Notes: generated by a model from the letters alone, not told the origin. A stretch of DNA of 64,000 nucleotides from Streptomyces sp. Edi2 (GCF_040253635.1 NZ_JBEJGX010000003.1:6721501-6785500); one strand, 5' to 3'. Shown: positions 30,235 to 40,198, numbered from the stretch's first letter. Numbers and translations: made by a program.

Positions 30235-30888
30235 ATGCCTCTCATCCCCGAGGAGCCTCAGATTCACGAGAGTGTCCCGGGTCCCCGCGCAACTCCGGCC
30301 GCCGGCCGTACCGCGCCGACCCCCCGTCCCGTTCCTGGTCCCGGTCCCCGCCCCGCGCCGCCGCGCGGCGCTCCCGCGGCCAGTGTCCGTCCGGGCAAGC
30401 CCGGACCTGCTGCCCCGCCGCGTGGGCCTGTCGCCGCTCCGCCGGCGCAGCGCACCAGCTCCCCGCAGCCGCCGCCCGCCGACAAGGCCGGCACCGCCAC
30501 GGGAGCACAGCTCCAGCTGATCCCGGCACCCGCCGACGGCGCGGTCGACGCCGCCGACGAGGCCGTCGATCTGCTGCTGGACTCCGGGCGTGCGCCGGGC
30601 GAGATCCTGGTGCTGACCACTGGCGAAACGCACCCGTGGGCCGCACATGAACTGTCCTTCGGCGAAGCGTCCTACTGGGCCCAACACGACGCCGCGGACG
30701 ATGTGTTCTACGCGGACGCCGATGCAGGGCGTGCCACCGGCCGGCCCGTCGTGGTCGTTGCCGTCAACGGCGGTACGGACGAGGTCACCGCGCAGGCGCT
30801 GCCCGCGGCGATGGCCCGTGCCGGAACGCTGCTGATCGTTTGCGGCGACCCGCAGCGGATCAACACCGTTCTCGGCGCACCCGCCTGA
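30235..30888 (+). CDS. Uncharacterised Pro/Ala-rich protein with a conserved C-terminal domain
   Basis: A 217-residue protein. Residues 1-85 are a Pro/Ala/Arg-rich linker-like region. The C-terminal 130 residues are well formed (EILVLTTGETHPWAAHELSFGEASYWAQ, then VVVVAVNGGTDEV and LLIVCGDPQRINTVLG). The C-terminal part loosely recalls the last domain of UvrD-type helicases without the motor, so it may be a stand-alone relative; this is a guess. The start MPLIPEEPQIH at 30235 was chosen over 30196. Confidence 0.6.
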   Translation: MPLIPEEPQIHESVPGPRATPAAGRTAPTPRPVPGPGPRPAPPRGAPAASVRPGKPGPAAPPRGPVAAPPAQRTSSPQPPPADKAGTATGAQLQLIPAPADGAVDAADEAVDLLLDSGRAPGEILVLTTGETHPWAAHELSFGEASYWAQHDAADDVFYADADAGRATGRPVVVVAVNGGTDEVTAQALPAAMARAGTLLIVCGDPQRINTVLGAPA

Positions 30889-30906
30889 CCGCTGCCGGTT
30901 CGCAAC

Positions 30907-30935
30907 AGCCCGTCGGCCCCAGAGGCCGTCGGGCT
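30907..30935 (+). terminator. Terminator after the Pro/Ala-rich protein gene
   Basis: A 12-bp stem with one T-T mismatch (AGCCCGTCGGCC / GGCCGTCGGGCT, loop CCAGA) starts 19 bp after the stop codon. Confidence 0.7.
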
Positions 30936-31181
30936 CGCTTGCGTTCCCGCCGACGAGGTCCGGACGTGGCACGGATGCCCGGCGCTTCGGTGGGGGAGGG
31001 GCGCGGCTGTACCGGTCGAGGCGGTCCGTCTTCTGCCGGGCACCGAACGCCGGGCGAGCCCTGTGTGTGCCGGACCGCCCCGTGGGGAGCTCTGCCGTGT
31101 GCGCCGGAGCGTCCGACGGGGTGTGCCCTGCTTCCGCCACCCGACGTGAGCCCGACGTCTGACGGATATCTGCCGGTCCGC

Positions 31182-31892
31182 TCAGCGTGCTGCCGTGTGC
31201 CGATGGGCATCCTGGGCGCCGCCTCCCGTGCGCCGTGGCACCAGCCGGCCGCGGGCGACGGGAAGATTCGCGGCCGCGTGCGGCGCATCGGGAGGCGCCG
31301 TCGTGCGACGGTTCTCCAGGGGCCCGGCCGTTGCACGGCGTGATTCCGTGACCGGCTCGTTCCAGGACGAGGCCCTGGGGCGGCGCCCGCCCCGGCCCTC
31401 TCCCAGGACCTGCCAGCGGTCCGGGGTCAACGTGATGTACGCCCCGCAGCGGAGCCCGTGCAGGGTGCAGGCGTCCCGCAGCCCCCACATCCATGCCCCG
31501 TCCGTCTCCGTCCAAAGGGGCTCGCCCTCACGGCAGTAGAGCAGCACGGCGGTCCGGACCGGGGCGCGCAGCCGCAGGTCGTGCGGGATGACCCGGCGCA
31601 GGTGTGCCAGTAGTACGTTGCGGAACTCCCAGCCGTCGGGAGCGGCCGTGAACTCGGCGAAGGAGGCGCTGGCCGTCACCCGCTCATGGGTGTCGAGCAC
31701 CGCGACGACGGCCGTCGACGGCACCGGCCGATGACGGTCGTGCAGGCCGGTGACGACCTCACGGGGATTGCGCAGCAGCGGGATACCGGCCGAGGCCCAT
31801 TCGGCGGGCTCCAGCATCCGGCCCAGTCGGGCGGCGGAGTCGGCGGACGGAGGCGGGGACACCTGCGGGGGCGGGGCGAAGCCGAAGGACAC
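31182..31892 (-). CDS. Uncharacterised protein, possibly nucleotide- or DNA-related
   Basis: A 236-residue protein with a structured middle (about residues 20-170: LEPAEWASAGIPLLRNPREVV, AVVAVLDTHERVTASASFAEF, VRTAVLLYCREGEPLWTETDGAW) and a low-complexity Arg/Thr-rich tail. No known domain is recognised. It lies between the RNase HII group and the truncated RecQ gene, on the same strand as the latter, and such proteins appear next to recQ in Streptomyces by recollection. The ATG at 31892 is preceded by GAGGAACGTGTCC-type sequence on the minus strand. Confidence 0.6.
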   Translation of the reverse strand: MSFGFAPPPQVSPPPSADSAARLGRMLEPAEWASAGIPLLRNPREVVTGLHDRHRPVPSTAVVAVLDTHERVTASASFAEFTAAPDGWEFRNVLLAHLRRVIPHDLRLRAPVRTAVLLYCREGEPLWTETDGAWMWGLRDACTLHGLRCGAYITLTPDRWQVLGEGRGGRRPRASSWNEPVTESRRATAGPLENRRTTAPPDAPHAAANLPVARGRLVPRRTGGGAQDAHRHTAAR

Positions 31893-32111
31893 GTTCCTCC
31901 CATCGTCTACGCGTCCGCGTCGTCGGGCGGTGGCGTGGCGCGGGTGAGCGCCACGGCATGACCCTGCCTGGCCACGGACGGCCGGTTACGGGGAAGCGAT
32001 TCCAATTCTCGCGGTCGTACCCGCACGCGGCAACGAGCAATTCCCGCCCGCGACCGGAATCACCCGGGGAGCGGCAAATGTCCCTGCCCGTCGCCGCATG
32101 CCGTACGGCTC

Positions 32112-33917
32112 CTAGCCCTGTACGGCCAGGACCAGCGGAAACACCTCTGCTGCCCCCGCCCGGCGCAGCAGCCGGGCGGCAACGGCCAGCGTCCAGCCGG
32201 TATCGGCGTAATCGTCCACCAGCAGCACGGGGCCGGCCGCCGACGCCAGCGCCTGCGCCAGCTCCGGCGGAACGCCCAGTGAACCGTGCAGCGCCCGCAG
32301 CCGCTGGGCACTGTTACTGCGCGGAATCCTGCCGTCGGCACCGTCGTCCACCGAGCTCACCGTCCCCAGGAACGGCATCCGGCCGACCGTGGCGATCCGT
32401 TCGGCCAGTGATCGGATCAGCTGCGGGCGGCTGCACGACGAGAGCGCGACAACGCCCACCGGGCGGGCCGGGGCATCCGCTGCCCCCGAGGCCCAACCAC
32501 CGGGCCCCTTGGCCCAGTCGGCGAGCACGGTGACCACCGCGGCGGCCACATCGTCGGGGACCGGGGCGTCCGGCGCCTGCGCCGCGAGCATCGGCCGGAG
32601 GCGGTTGCCCCACCCGATGTCGGACAGACGGCCCAGGGCCCGGCCGGTCGCCGCGAGCTCGCCTGCCGGGATGCGCCCCTTGAGGTCGACGCCGACGGCC
32701 GGCAGCCCCGTCGGCCACATCCGCCGCGGCTCCACTTCCACTCCGGGCCGCCCCAGCTCACCGCGCGCCGCATCCAGCGATGCGGCGGACACCTCGGCGG
32801 CGAACCGTGCCTCCGCGCAGTTGTCGCAGCGGCCGCAGGCCACGGCCGCCTCGTCGTCCAACTGCCGCCGCAGGAACTCCATCCGGCAGCCCGTGGTGGT
32901 GGCGTACTCCCGCATGGCCTGTTGTTCGGCCTCGCGCTGGCGGGACACCCACGCATAGCGCTCGGCGTCGTACGACCACGGCCGGCCGGTGGAGGTCCAG
33001 CCGCCCTTGACGCGCTGCACGGCCCCGTCCACATCGAGCACCTTGAGCATGATCTCCAGGCGCGAGCGGCGCAGTTCGACCTGTGGTTCCAGAGCCGGCA
33101 GCGACACCGGGCGGCCGGCGGCCGCCAGGACGTCCAGGGTCCGCCGCACCTGCTCCTCGGGCGGAAAAGCCAGCGAGGCGAAGTACTTCCAGATGGCCTC
33201 GTCCTCCCGCCCGGGAAGCAGCAGCACCTCGGCGTGCTTGACCCCGCGCCCCGCCCGCCCCACCTGCTGGTAGTAGGCAATGGGGGACGACGGCGAACCC
33301 ATGTGCACCACGAAACCCAGGTCGGGCTTGTCGAAGCCCATACCCAGCGCCGAGGTCGCCACCAGTGCCTTGACGCGGTTGGCGAGCAGATCGTCCTCGG
33401 CCTGCTGGCGGTCGGCGTTCTCCGTCTTGCCGGTGTACGAGGAGACCGTGTGCCCCCGCTGGCGCAGGAAGGCCGTGACCTCCTCGGCGGCGGCCACGGT
33501 GAGCGTATAGATGATCCCCGAGCCCGGCAGCTCGTGCAGATGATCGGCAAGCCAGGCGAGCCGGTGCGCGGCGTCCGGCAGCGGGAGGACACCCAGGCTC
33601 AGGCTCTCCCGGTCCAGCGGCCCGCGCAGCACCAGCGCCTCGGTGGAGCCCTCGCCTGTGCCGAGTTGTTCGGCGACATCGGCCGTCACCCGCGCGTTGG
33701 CCGTGGCGGTGGTGGCGAGCACGGGCACACCGGGCGGGAGATCGGCGAGCATGGTGCGCAGCCGCCGGTAGTCCGGCCGGAAATCGTGGCCCCAGTCGGA
33801 GATGCAGTGCGCTTCGTCGACCACCAGCAGACCGGTGGCCGTCGCGAGCTTGGGCAGCACCTGATCGCGGAAGTCGGGGTTGTTGAGCCGCTCGGGGCTA
33901 TGGAACGGGGAGGGCAT
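32112..33917 (-). pseudogene. Chromosomal RecQ-family helicase, 5' truncated (copy A)
   Basis: This frame encodes the DEAH box ([22 protein letters not shown]), the second RecA domain with motif VI ([11 protein letters not shown]), the zinc-binding CGRCDNC region and a C-terminal phosphoribosyltransferase-like end ([14 protein letters not shown]). The first half of motor domain 1, including Walker A, is absent. Homology to the intact copies at 34.1 and 47.2 kb stops at SPERLN, position 33,899. The six residues before it (MPSPFH) come from a repeated element. It is more diverged from copies B and C than those are from each other, so it is probably the native gene, cut by the island. The missing 5' part is not in this window. 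Confidence 0.85.
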
Positions 33918-33967
33918 TCAAATTCCAGGTGAATCTAGAGCCCTGACCTGCACAAACGCTCCGATCG
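33892..33967 (+). repeat. 76-bp direct repeat, copy 1 (island boundary)
   Basis: The sequence from TCGGGGCT to CCGATCG matches 47035-47110 at 64 of 76 positions with no gap, counted by eye. Its first 8 bases coincide with recQ copy A codons (AGCCCCGA on the minus strand). A shorter ungapped match of 37 of 51 positions exists at 39869-39919. It could be a recombinase attachment site or the end of an IS-like element. Confidence 0.75.
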
Positions 33968-34096
33968 AGGATTGGCGTGGCCGAGGGCTCCGCCCAGGCC
34001 GTCCTCGATGGGCGGGCGGCACGCGCACTCTTTGTGATCGCTTTATCGCGTTGGGTGGATTCGCTGATTGTCAGTGCCATCGGGTTGCATGGGGGT

Positions 34097-36256
34097 ATGG
34101 ACCATCTGGAGCTGCGTACTGAAGCCGACGCCGTCCTCGCTGAGCTGGTCGGTGATCCTGGAGGTTCGGCGCGTCTGCGGGAGGATCAGTGGCAGGCGGT
34201 GGCGGCTCTGGTGAAGGAGCGCCGACGTGCTCTGGTGGTGCAGCGCACTGGCTGGGGTAAGTCGGCGGTGTACTTCGTTGCCACCGCATTGCTGCGTCGG
34301 CGTGGCTCGGGTCCGACGGTGATTATCTCGCCGTTGCTGGCGCTCATGCGGAACCAGGTCGAGTCGGCGGCGCGGGCGGGGATCCAGGCGCGCACGGTTA
34401 ACTCGGCCAACCCGGAGGAGTGGGAAACGATCTACGGGGAGGTCGAGCGTGGTGAGACCGATGTTCTCCTCGTAAGCCCGGAACGCCTTAATTCTGTGGA
34501 CTTCCGCGATCAGGTACTGCCTAAGCTCGCGGCCACCGCGGGCCTGCTGGTGGTCGATGAGGCGCACTGCATTTCCGACTGGGGGCACGACTTCCGCCCT
34601 GACTACCGCAGGCTGCGCACCATGCTGGCAGAGCTGCCGGCTGGTGTGCCGGTGCTGGCTACCACCGCGACCGCCAATGCTCGGGTCACGGCGGATGTGG
34701 CGGAACAGTTGGGTACGGGTGGCGGGGATGCACTGGTGCTGCGCGGCCCGCTGGACCGGGAGAGCCTGCGGCTGGGGGTGCTGGTGCTGCCGGATGCGGC
34801 GCACCGGCTGGCGTGGCTGGGGGAGCGGCTGGAGGATATGCCGGGTTCGGGGATCATCTACACGCTGACGGTGGCGGCGGCGGAGGAGGTCGCGGCGTTT
34901 CTGCGGCAGCGCGGGTTTCCGGTGGCTTCCTACACGGGGAAGACGGAGAACGCCGACCGGTTGCAGGCGGAGGAGGATTTGCTCGCCAACCGGGTGAAGG
35001 CGCTGGTCGCCACTTCCGCGCTCGGTATGGGCTTCGACAAGCCTGACCTCGGCTTTGTGGTGCATCTGGGGTCGCCCTCGTCGCCGATTGCCTATTACCA
35101 GCAGGTGGGGCGTGCGGGGCGCGGCGTGGACCACGCGGACGTGCTGCTGCTTCCGGGCAAGGAGGACGAGGCGATCTGGGCGTACTTCGCTTCGGTGGGC
35201 TTCCCGCCCGAGGAGCAGGTCCGGCGCACTCTGGCGGTGCTGGAGGAGGCGGGGCGTCCGCTGTCGCTGCCGGCGTTGGAGCCGTTGGTGGATCTTCGGC
35301 GCTCGCGCCTGGAGACGATGCTGAAGGTCCTGGACGTGGACGGCGCGGTGAAGCGCATGAAGGGCGGCTGGACCGCGACGGGGCAGCCGTGGGCGTACGA
35401 CGCGCAGCGGTATGCGTGGGTCGCGAAGCAGCGGGCGGCGGAGCAGCAGGCCATGCGGGACTACGTGGCGACCTCGGGGTGCCGGATGGAGTTCTTGCAG
35501 CGGCAGCTCGATGATGAGAAGGCGGTCCAGTGCGGTCGCTGTGACAACTGTGCCGGGCCCTGGCTCGATCCCGCCATCTCGCCTGCGGCCCTTGCGGCAG
35601 CGACGGGGGAGCTGGACCGCCCCGGCGTCGAGATCGAGCCTCGCAAAATGTGGCCGACCGGGCTCGCCGCGGTCGGCATGGATCTTAAAGGCCGTATCCC
35701 TGGGGGCCAGCAGGCGGTCACTGGGCGTGCGCTGGGAAGGCTGTCGGATATCGGCTGGGGCAACCGCCTGCGGCCGGTCCTGGCGGCGCAGGCGGCGGAC
35801 GGGCCGGTCCCGGACGACGTGCTGGCCGCCGTCGTGAGGGTGATGGCCGACTGGGCTCGCTCGCCGGGCGGCTGGGCCAGTGGTTCTCCTGACGCGGTGG
35901 CGAGGCCCGTGGGCATCGTCGCCGTGCCCTCCCGCACCCGCCCCCAACTGGGCGCCTCCTTGGCCGAGGGCGTGGCTCGTGTCGGCAGGCTCCCGCTGCT
36001 CGGCAGCCTTGCCTACACCCCGCAAGCGGATGAGTTTGCGGCGCACCGCAGCAACTCCGCCCAGCGGCTGCGGGCCCTGGTTGCCTCGTTCACTGTGCCC
36101 GACGAACTCGCCGCCGCCCTGGCCGCTACCCCCGGCCCGGTCCTGCTCGTCGACGACTACACCGACTCCGGCTGGACTCTGGCCGTATGCGCACGCCTCC
36201 TGTGCCAGGCCGGAGCCGACCAAGTGCTCCCGCTCGTCCTTGCGTTGGCCGGGTAG
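34097..36256 (+). CDS. RecQ-family helicase with C-terminal PRTase-like domain (copy B)
   Basis: A 719-residue superfamily 2 helicase. Walker A is RTGWGKSAVYF (K55), then [37 protein letters not shown] and [11 protein letters not shown]. The RecQ zinc site is C...CGRCDNC at about 490-505. Residues about 683-698 carry the PRPP-loop-like VLLVDDYTDSGWTLAV, so the C-terminus looks like a ComF-type phosphoribosyltransferase fold. The ATG at 34097 was chosen to match copy C; a GTG at 33977 would add 40 residues. It is convergent with the next gene, 38 bp apart. It is nearly identical to copy C and may replace the broken copy A. Confidence 0.92.
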   Translation: MDHLELRTEADAVLAELVGDPGGSARLREDQWQAVAALVKERRRALVVQRTGWGKSAVYFVATALLRRRGSGPTVIISPLLALMRNQVESAARAGIQARTVNSANPEEWETIYGEVERGETDVLLVSPERLNSVDFRDQVLPKLAATAGLLVVDEAHCISDWGHDFRPDYRRLRTMLAELPAGVPVLATTATANARVTADVAEQLGTGGGDALVLRGPLDRESLRLGVLVLPDAAHRLAWLGERLEDMPGSGIIYTLTVAAAEEVAAFLRQRGFPVASYTGKTENADRLQAEEDLLANRVKALVATSALGMGFDKPDLGFVVHLGSPSSPIAYYQQVGRAGRGVDHADVLLLPGKEDEAIWAYFASVGFPPEEQVRRTLAVLEEAGRPLSLPALEPLVDLRRSRLETMLKVLDVDGAVKRMKGGWTATGQPWAYDAQRYAWVAKQRAAEQQAMRDYVATSGCRMEFLQRQLDDEKAVQCGRCDNCAGPWLDPAISPAALAAATGELDRPGVEIEPRKMWPTGLAAVGMDLKGRIPGGQQAVTGRALGRLSDIGWGNRLRPVLAAQAADGPVPDDVLAAVVRVMADWARSPGGWASGSPDAVARPVGIVAVPSRTRPQLGASLAEGVARVGRLPLLGSLAYTPQADEFAAHRSNSAQRLRALVASFTVPDELAAALAATPGPVLLVDDYTDSGWTLAVCARLLCQAGADQVLPLVLALAG

Positions 36257-36294
36257 GCGAACGCTGTTGGCTCTCGCACAGGCCAACCAAGTGT

Positions 36295-37701
36295 CTACTG
36301 CTCGGAGTCAGGGCCGAAGAGCGATTCTTGCCTGTACACCTTGTGTACGTACGAATTATCTTTGGAGGTTCGAGTCCGATTGCGTTTTTGCCGGTCGCGC
36401 ACAGACTCGCTACTGTTTTCCTCGGCGACGAGGACATTGTTACCTTCACTGACGCGGCGCTTGACCATAGACCACAACTGCTCTCGCGTGGTGCCGACAG
36501 TGCCGACCAGTCCTTCCTTGACCAATTCGACAAATTGTGCGCCTACGAGGTGACGTTCGACTCGGTCGTAGCCCAGCAGTCGAGCTTGACTGCCTTTCTG
36601 GGGGCCGAGCGTGCAGTCGTTTTCAAGCAGCATGCGCACATAGGAAACCGGAAGGTACATTCCGTGCGAGAGTCCCTCGACTGGATTCTTGCGAGTGTCC
36701 TCGGGCCAGTGGGCGAGCTTGAGGAAGCAAGGGTCGCTTCCCAGACGCCATTCGTGCGGTTGCGTGGGCGGGCTGTTCAGCTGTGCCACTTTTTCGAGTC
36801 GATCAAGCTGACTTCGTAGCCGTTCGTCGACGCGTATCTCTCGCTTGCGTGGATCTAGGCGCTTGTATTGAACGAGTGTAAAACTCTTGGTGGGCACGTG
36901 ATAGTAGATCATGTCGGTTCCGGTCCGGGACTCCAGTGGAAGGGCGTTTACGTTGGTCACCTCGAGCCGTCGCCCGCTCGAATCCCAAAGCACGTTGATG
37001 TCGCATCTGGCCCCGCTCCCGTTCACCCAGTCACTGTCCAGGCCGAACGCCCGTCCTGCGGCGCGCACATCATGGTCGATCAGGCTGTTTTCCGAGGGCT
37101 GCGGGATGATGCCTGCCGTGTAAGGCGCGTCGCGGGACTCGGGGCGCTTCCAGGCGTTTAGTGAAGGCAGAGGGAAATCGGCGATTCGCAAGATGCTCCG
37201 GACCGCGTCTTGCTGTTCCTGCCAGGCTTGATCTGCTTCGTCATGGCTGTCTAGTACAGGGGGATTGGCCTGGGCCAGCAACCAGTCGATCAGCGGGACG
37301 AGACGGGGAAACTTCGCACGGAGCCCTCTTTCAAGTGCCTGCCAGACCTCACCGCTGCACCATCTGGCTGTGCCGATGAGACTTGCTCGTTCGAATTCGT
37401 TCCGCAAGTCAGATTCCAACAGGGCAAGAAGGCCGTCCTCTCCGTCGAGTGGCACATCTTCCATGCACTCACGCAGCGGATCGATGGTGATGCTCTTGTC
37501 GACGGTGCCGGGTGTGTTGTGGCGGGCCACGCTACCCATCCAGATCAGCTGTCTGGATCGCCGGCCGGCGCTGTTCTCCGTGTCTTCGCTGATGACCAAG
37601 GCCATTGGCGGGCCTACATTCGGCCCAACTGGCTGATCCTGCGCTGCGAGGACCTTGGTCAGGCGGAGCTGTAAGCGCAGTCGATCATGGATCTTTGTCA
37701 T
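36295..37701 (-). CDS. Uncharacterised protein with a possible QxK-type nuclease motif
   Basis: A 468-residue protein without a confident family. A segment in the middle, RRLEVTNVNALPLESRTGTD followed by MIYYHVPTKSFTLVQYKRLD, has the spacing of a PD-(D/E)xK nuclease with a Mrr-like QxK end (QYK). The C-terminus is Lys/Arg/Ser-rich. The ATG at 37701 (MTKIHDRLRLQL) was chosen because GCGAGG precedes it; the frame stays open to 37782. Codons are less GC-biased than in the core. It is convergent with recQ copy B and divergent from the serine recombinase gene. A nuclease role is inferred. Confidence 0.65.
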   Translation of the reverse strand: MTKIHDRLRLQLRLTKVLAAQDQPVGPNVGPPMALVISEDTENSAGRRSRQLIWMGSVARHNTPGTVDKSITIDPLRECMEDVPLDGEDGLLALLESDLRNEFERASLIGTARWCSGEVWQALERGLRAKFPRLVPLIDWLLAQANPPVLDSHDEADQAWQEQQDAVRSILRIADFPLPSLNAWKRPESRDAPYTAGIIPQPSENSLIDHDVRAAGRAFGLDSDWVNGSGARCDINVLWDSSGRRLEVTNVNALPLESRTGTDMIYYHVPTKSFTLVQYKRLDPRKREIRVDERLRSQLDRLEKVAQLNSPPTQPHEWRLGSDPCFLKLAHWPEDTRKNPVEGLSHGMYLPVSYVRMLLENDCTLGPQKGSQARLLGYDRVERHLVGAQFVELVKEGLVGTVGTTREQLWSMVKRRVSEGNNVLVAEENSSESVRDRQKRNRTRTSKDNSYVHKVYRQESLFGPDSEQ

Positions 37702-37893
37702 CTGCCTCGCTGGCAGCGTCACGATGTAGGCCACGGTCGGAGCGTAGTGCGAGCGATCATCGTGCGAGCCAGCTTGCCTCATCTTGGACTGCCTGGCGCT
37801 GCCTTCAGACGTGTGTGTTCGGATGGACTGTTGGGGACGGTCCGCTCCCTGCGAAGGTTTTCACGGCCTGCATCCTGGGGTAACGGGGCTGAC

Positions 37894-39924
37894 GTGCAGG
37901 ATTTTCACGCGGCCCTGGTGGCGACGCGGCTGCGGTCGGGCCGGCGGACATTGCGGGCTGTGGACTACCTGCGTGTGTCGACGGAGGAGCAGGCCAAGGG
38001 GTACGGCATTGCGTACTCGGGGAAGAAGACGGCCGGGTACATCAGTCAGAAGGGCTGGGAACACGTCGGCACTTTTGTCGACGAGGGAGTCTCCGGGGCT
38101 TTGGAGTCCCACCAGCGCCCGGATCTGCGGCGGCTGATGGAGCGGGCGTGGACGGTCCCGCGGCCCTTCGACATCGTCGTCGTGAACGAGGGCCGGGCCA
38201 TCGGCCGTACCGGGCGCGCCTTTTGGAGATGGGTCTGGGAACTCCAGGAAATCGGCATCTTCGTCGCCGTGGTCAAACGGGACTACGACAACAGCACTCC
38301 CGAGGGGGAGAGCAAGATGCGCAAGGACGCCGATTACGCCGAGGACGAGCGGGAGATCATCCGCGAGCGGACCCAGGGCGGAATCCAGGAGAAGGCCGAG
38401 AGCGGCGGTTACATTGGCGGCAAGGTCCCTTACGGCTACTGCGTCGGGGCGGGTCGCCTCGTCCTGGATGAGTGCCGTAAGGGCAGGGACTGCGCGGCCA
38501 AGCACGAGGCGTGCGCGTTGCGGCGGGGCCGGACGCTGTATGTCGCCTTGCGGGACTGGAGCCAGGCGGCGCTCGCGGTGAATACGGAGGGCTACAGGAG
38601 GCGGGACGGCGGGCTGTGGGGCGGTCAGAGTCTGCGCCAGCAGGTGCTTAACCCCATCGTCCTGGAGGCACGGCAGGTGTTCCGCGGCTCTGGGGGAGTA
38701 CGGCGAGACCACGAGGGACGGCCGGTGAACGGCGAGCGGGTGGTCATCCCGCTACCGCCGGTCTTCACCCCGGCCGAGGTCGAGGAACTCCGGGCGGCCA
38801 GCGGGCGCCCGGTTCGCACATTGCAGAAGGCCCGTGTCTACACCCTCAGTGGCCGGATCGTCAGCCCCTGCGGTAAGCGCTACATCGGCGGGGGAACGAT
38901 CCTGAGGACGAAGGCATACCGGTGCCAGGGTCGGAGTAGGGCATACGCCGGCGCACCCACGTGCTCCTGCCCCTATCTGGCTGCTGATCCGGTCGAGGAG
39001 CGGACCTGGCGAAGAGTGAGGACGCTTCTCGGCGACGCCGACCGTCTCAAGGGAATCGCTGGCTGCCAGAGCGAGCCATCAGCCGCCCAGTGTGACGGCT
39101 CGAGGGAGCGCAGGGGCGAACTCGACCGGCAGATCAGGATCCACAGGCAGGCCCTCGCCATCGCCCTCGGTGTGGCCGCGAAGGAAGTCGCCGCGCTCGA
39201 TCTGGGTCTGGAGGAATCGGAGAGGGCGGTGGTGCGCCAGATCGCGCCGCTGCAGGCTGAACTCGGCGTACTACTCGATGCCCGGAGGGAGCTGAAAGCC
39301 CGGCTGGCGGAATCGGATGCGGCACGAGAGCGGTCCGCTCAATTGGTCGAGCTTGCGGCCATGACCCGACGGATGTGGAGCGGCCTTCCGCTGAAGCGGC
39401 AGAAGGAGCTCATGGCCGCACTGGACGTTGAGGTGACGTTCCTTGAACCGCCTCAGCAGGGGCGCAAGGGGCAGCTGTGCGCGCTGACTGCGTGGTTCAC
39501 CGACAGGAGACTGCTGGTCCCGCTGCTGACCGATGAGGGCTGGGCGACGATCGAGCCGATGATCACCCACCGGCCGCGGGGAGTTAGTCCCCGGCTGGTA
39601 ATGACCGGAATCCTCTACAAGGCCCGCACCGGCAAATCCTGGAGCGCTCTCCCCGACCTGTTCGGCTGTCCCTCGACGTTGCAAACCTATGCGGCCCGCT
39701 GGCGCGAGTCCGGCTTCTGGGAGAACGCCATGCGATCCCTCGCCGCTGCCGAGGGCACACCAGTGCCTGCATCACCTGAGATGAAAACCCGGATCGGGTG
39801 CTCCATCGAGCCACGGAAGCTGCTGAGCAGCGCGCAGTGGGGGAGCATCAACACCTCACTGCCGGACCATGGTACGGGGAGGGCGTTCAGGTTCCGGATA
39901 GAGCTGGAGCCCTGTTCCCAATAG
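37894..39924 (+). CDS. Large serine recombinase/integrase with a transposase-like C-terminal tail
   Basis: A 676-residue large serine recombinase. The catalytic Ser is in VDYLRVSTEEQAKGYG near residue 30. The resolvase domain continues through EGVSGALESHQRPDL and NEGRAIGRTGRAFW; the recombinase domain (EKAESGGYIGGKVPYGY) and a Cys-containing zinc-ribbon region (CSCPYLAADPVEERTW) with a coiled coil follow. The last 130 residues, from LLTDEGWATIEPMI, resemble the N-terminal DUF4096 part of IS5-type transposases (GILYKARTGKSWSALPDLFG). The GTG at 37894 starts VQDFHAALVATRLR; the frame is open to 37687. It probably moved this island or a cassette in it. Confidence 0.88.
   Translation: MQDFHAALVATRLRSGRRTLRAVDYLRVSTEEQAKGYGIAYSGKKTAGYISQKGWEHVGTFVDEGVSGALESHQRPDLRRLMERAWTVPRPFDIVVVNEGRAIGRTGRAFWRWVWELQEIGIFVAVVKRDYDNSTPEGESKMRKDADYAEDEREIIRERTQGGIQEKAESGGYIGGKVPYGYCVGAGRLVLDECRKGRDCAAKHEACALRRGRTLYVALRDWSQAALAVNTEGYRRRDGGLWGGQSLRQQVLNPIVLEARQVFRGSGGVRRDHEGRPVNGERVVIPLPPVFTPAEVEELRAASGRPVRTLQKARVYTLSGRIVSPCGKRYIGGGTILRTKAYRCQGRSRAYAGAPTCSCPYLAADPVEERTWRRVRTLLGDADRLKGIAGCQSEPSAAQCDGSRERRGELDRQIRIHRQALAIALGVAAKEVAALDLGLEESERAVVRQIAPLQAELGVLLDARRELKARLAESDAARERSAQLVELAAMTRRMWSGLPLKRQKELMAALDVEVTFLEPPQQGRKGQLCALTAWFTDRRLLVPLLTDEGWATIEPMITHRPRGVSPRLVMTGILYKARTGKSWSALPDLFGCPSTLQTYAARWRESGFWENAMRSLAAAEGTPVPASPEMKTRIGCSIEPRKLLSSAQWGSINTSLPDHGTGRAFRFRIELEPCSQ
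39869..39919 (+). repeat. Direct repeat, diverged copy 2
   Basis: It aligns without gaps to 33900-33950 at 37 of 51 positions, with most differences being transitions. It overlaps the last codons of the recombinase gene and lies about 120 bp after the transposase-like tail, as copy 3 lies about 110 bp after a transposase remnant. Confidence 0.6.
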
Positions 39925-40198
39925 ATGCACCGTAGGGGTGGGGCGGTCCAGAGCACCGGCCAAAACCCTTCTCGACCTGTAGGCCCTCAATCGGAATGTC
40001 CCGTTCCGCTGTGGCAACCTGCGCATTCTCAGCACGTCTTATTCAGACCATGCGGAGTGGGATCGTCTCCAGGTCCTCCTATGCGCTGGCCAAACCAAGA
40101 CGGCATGGTCAGACCTCGTTTCACGGGCATATTGATCCTGCTCGGCGATCAACTGGAATAGTCTGGCCACAGGTAGGGCGGGATGTCGGGGGTGCACC

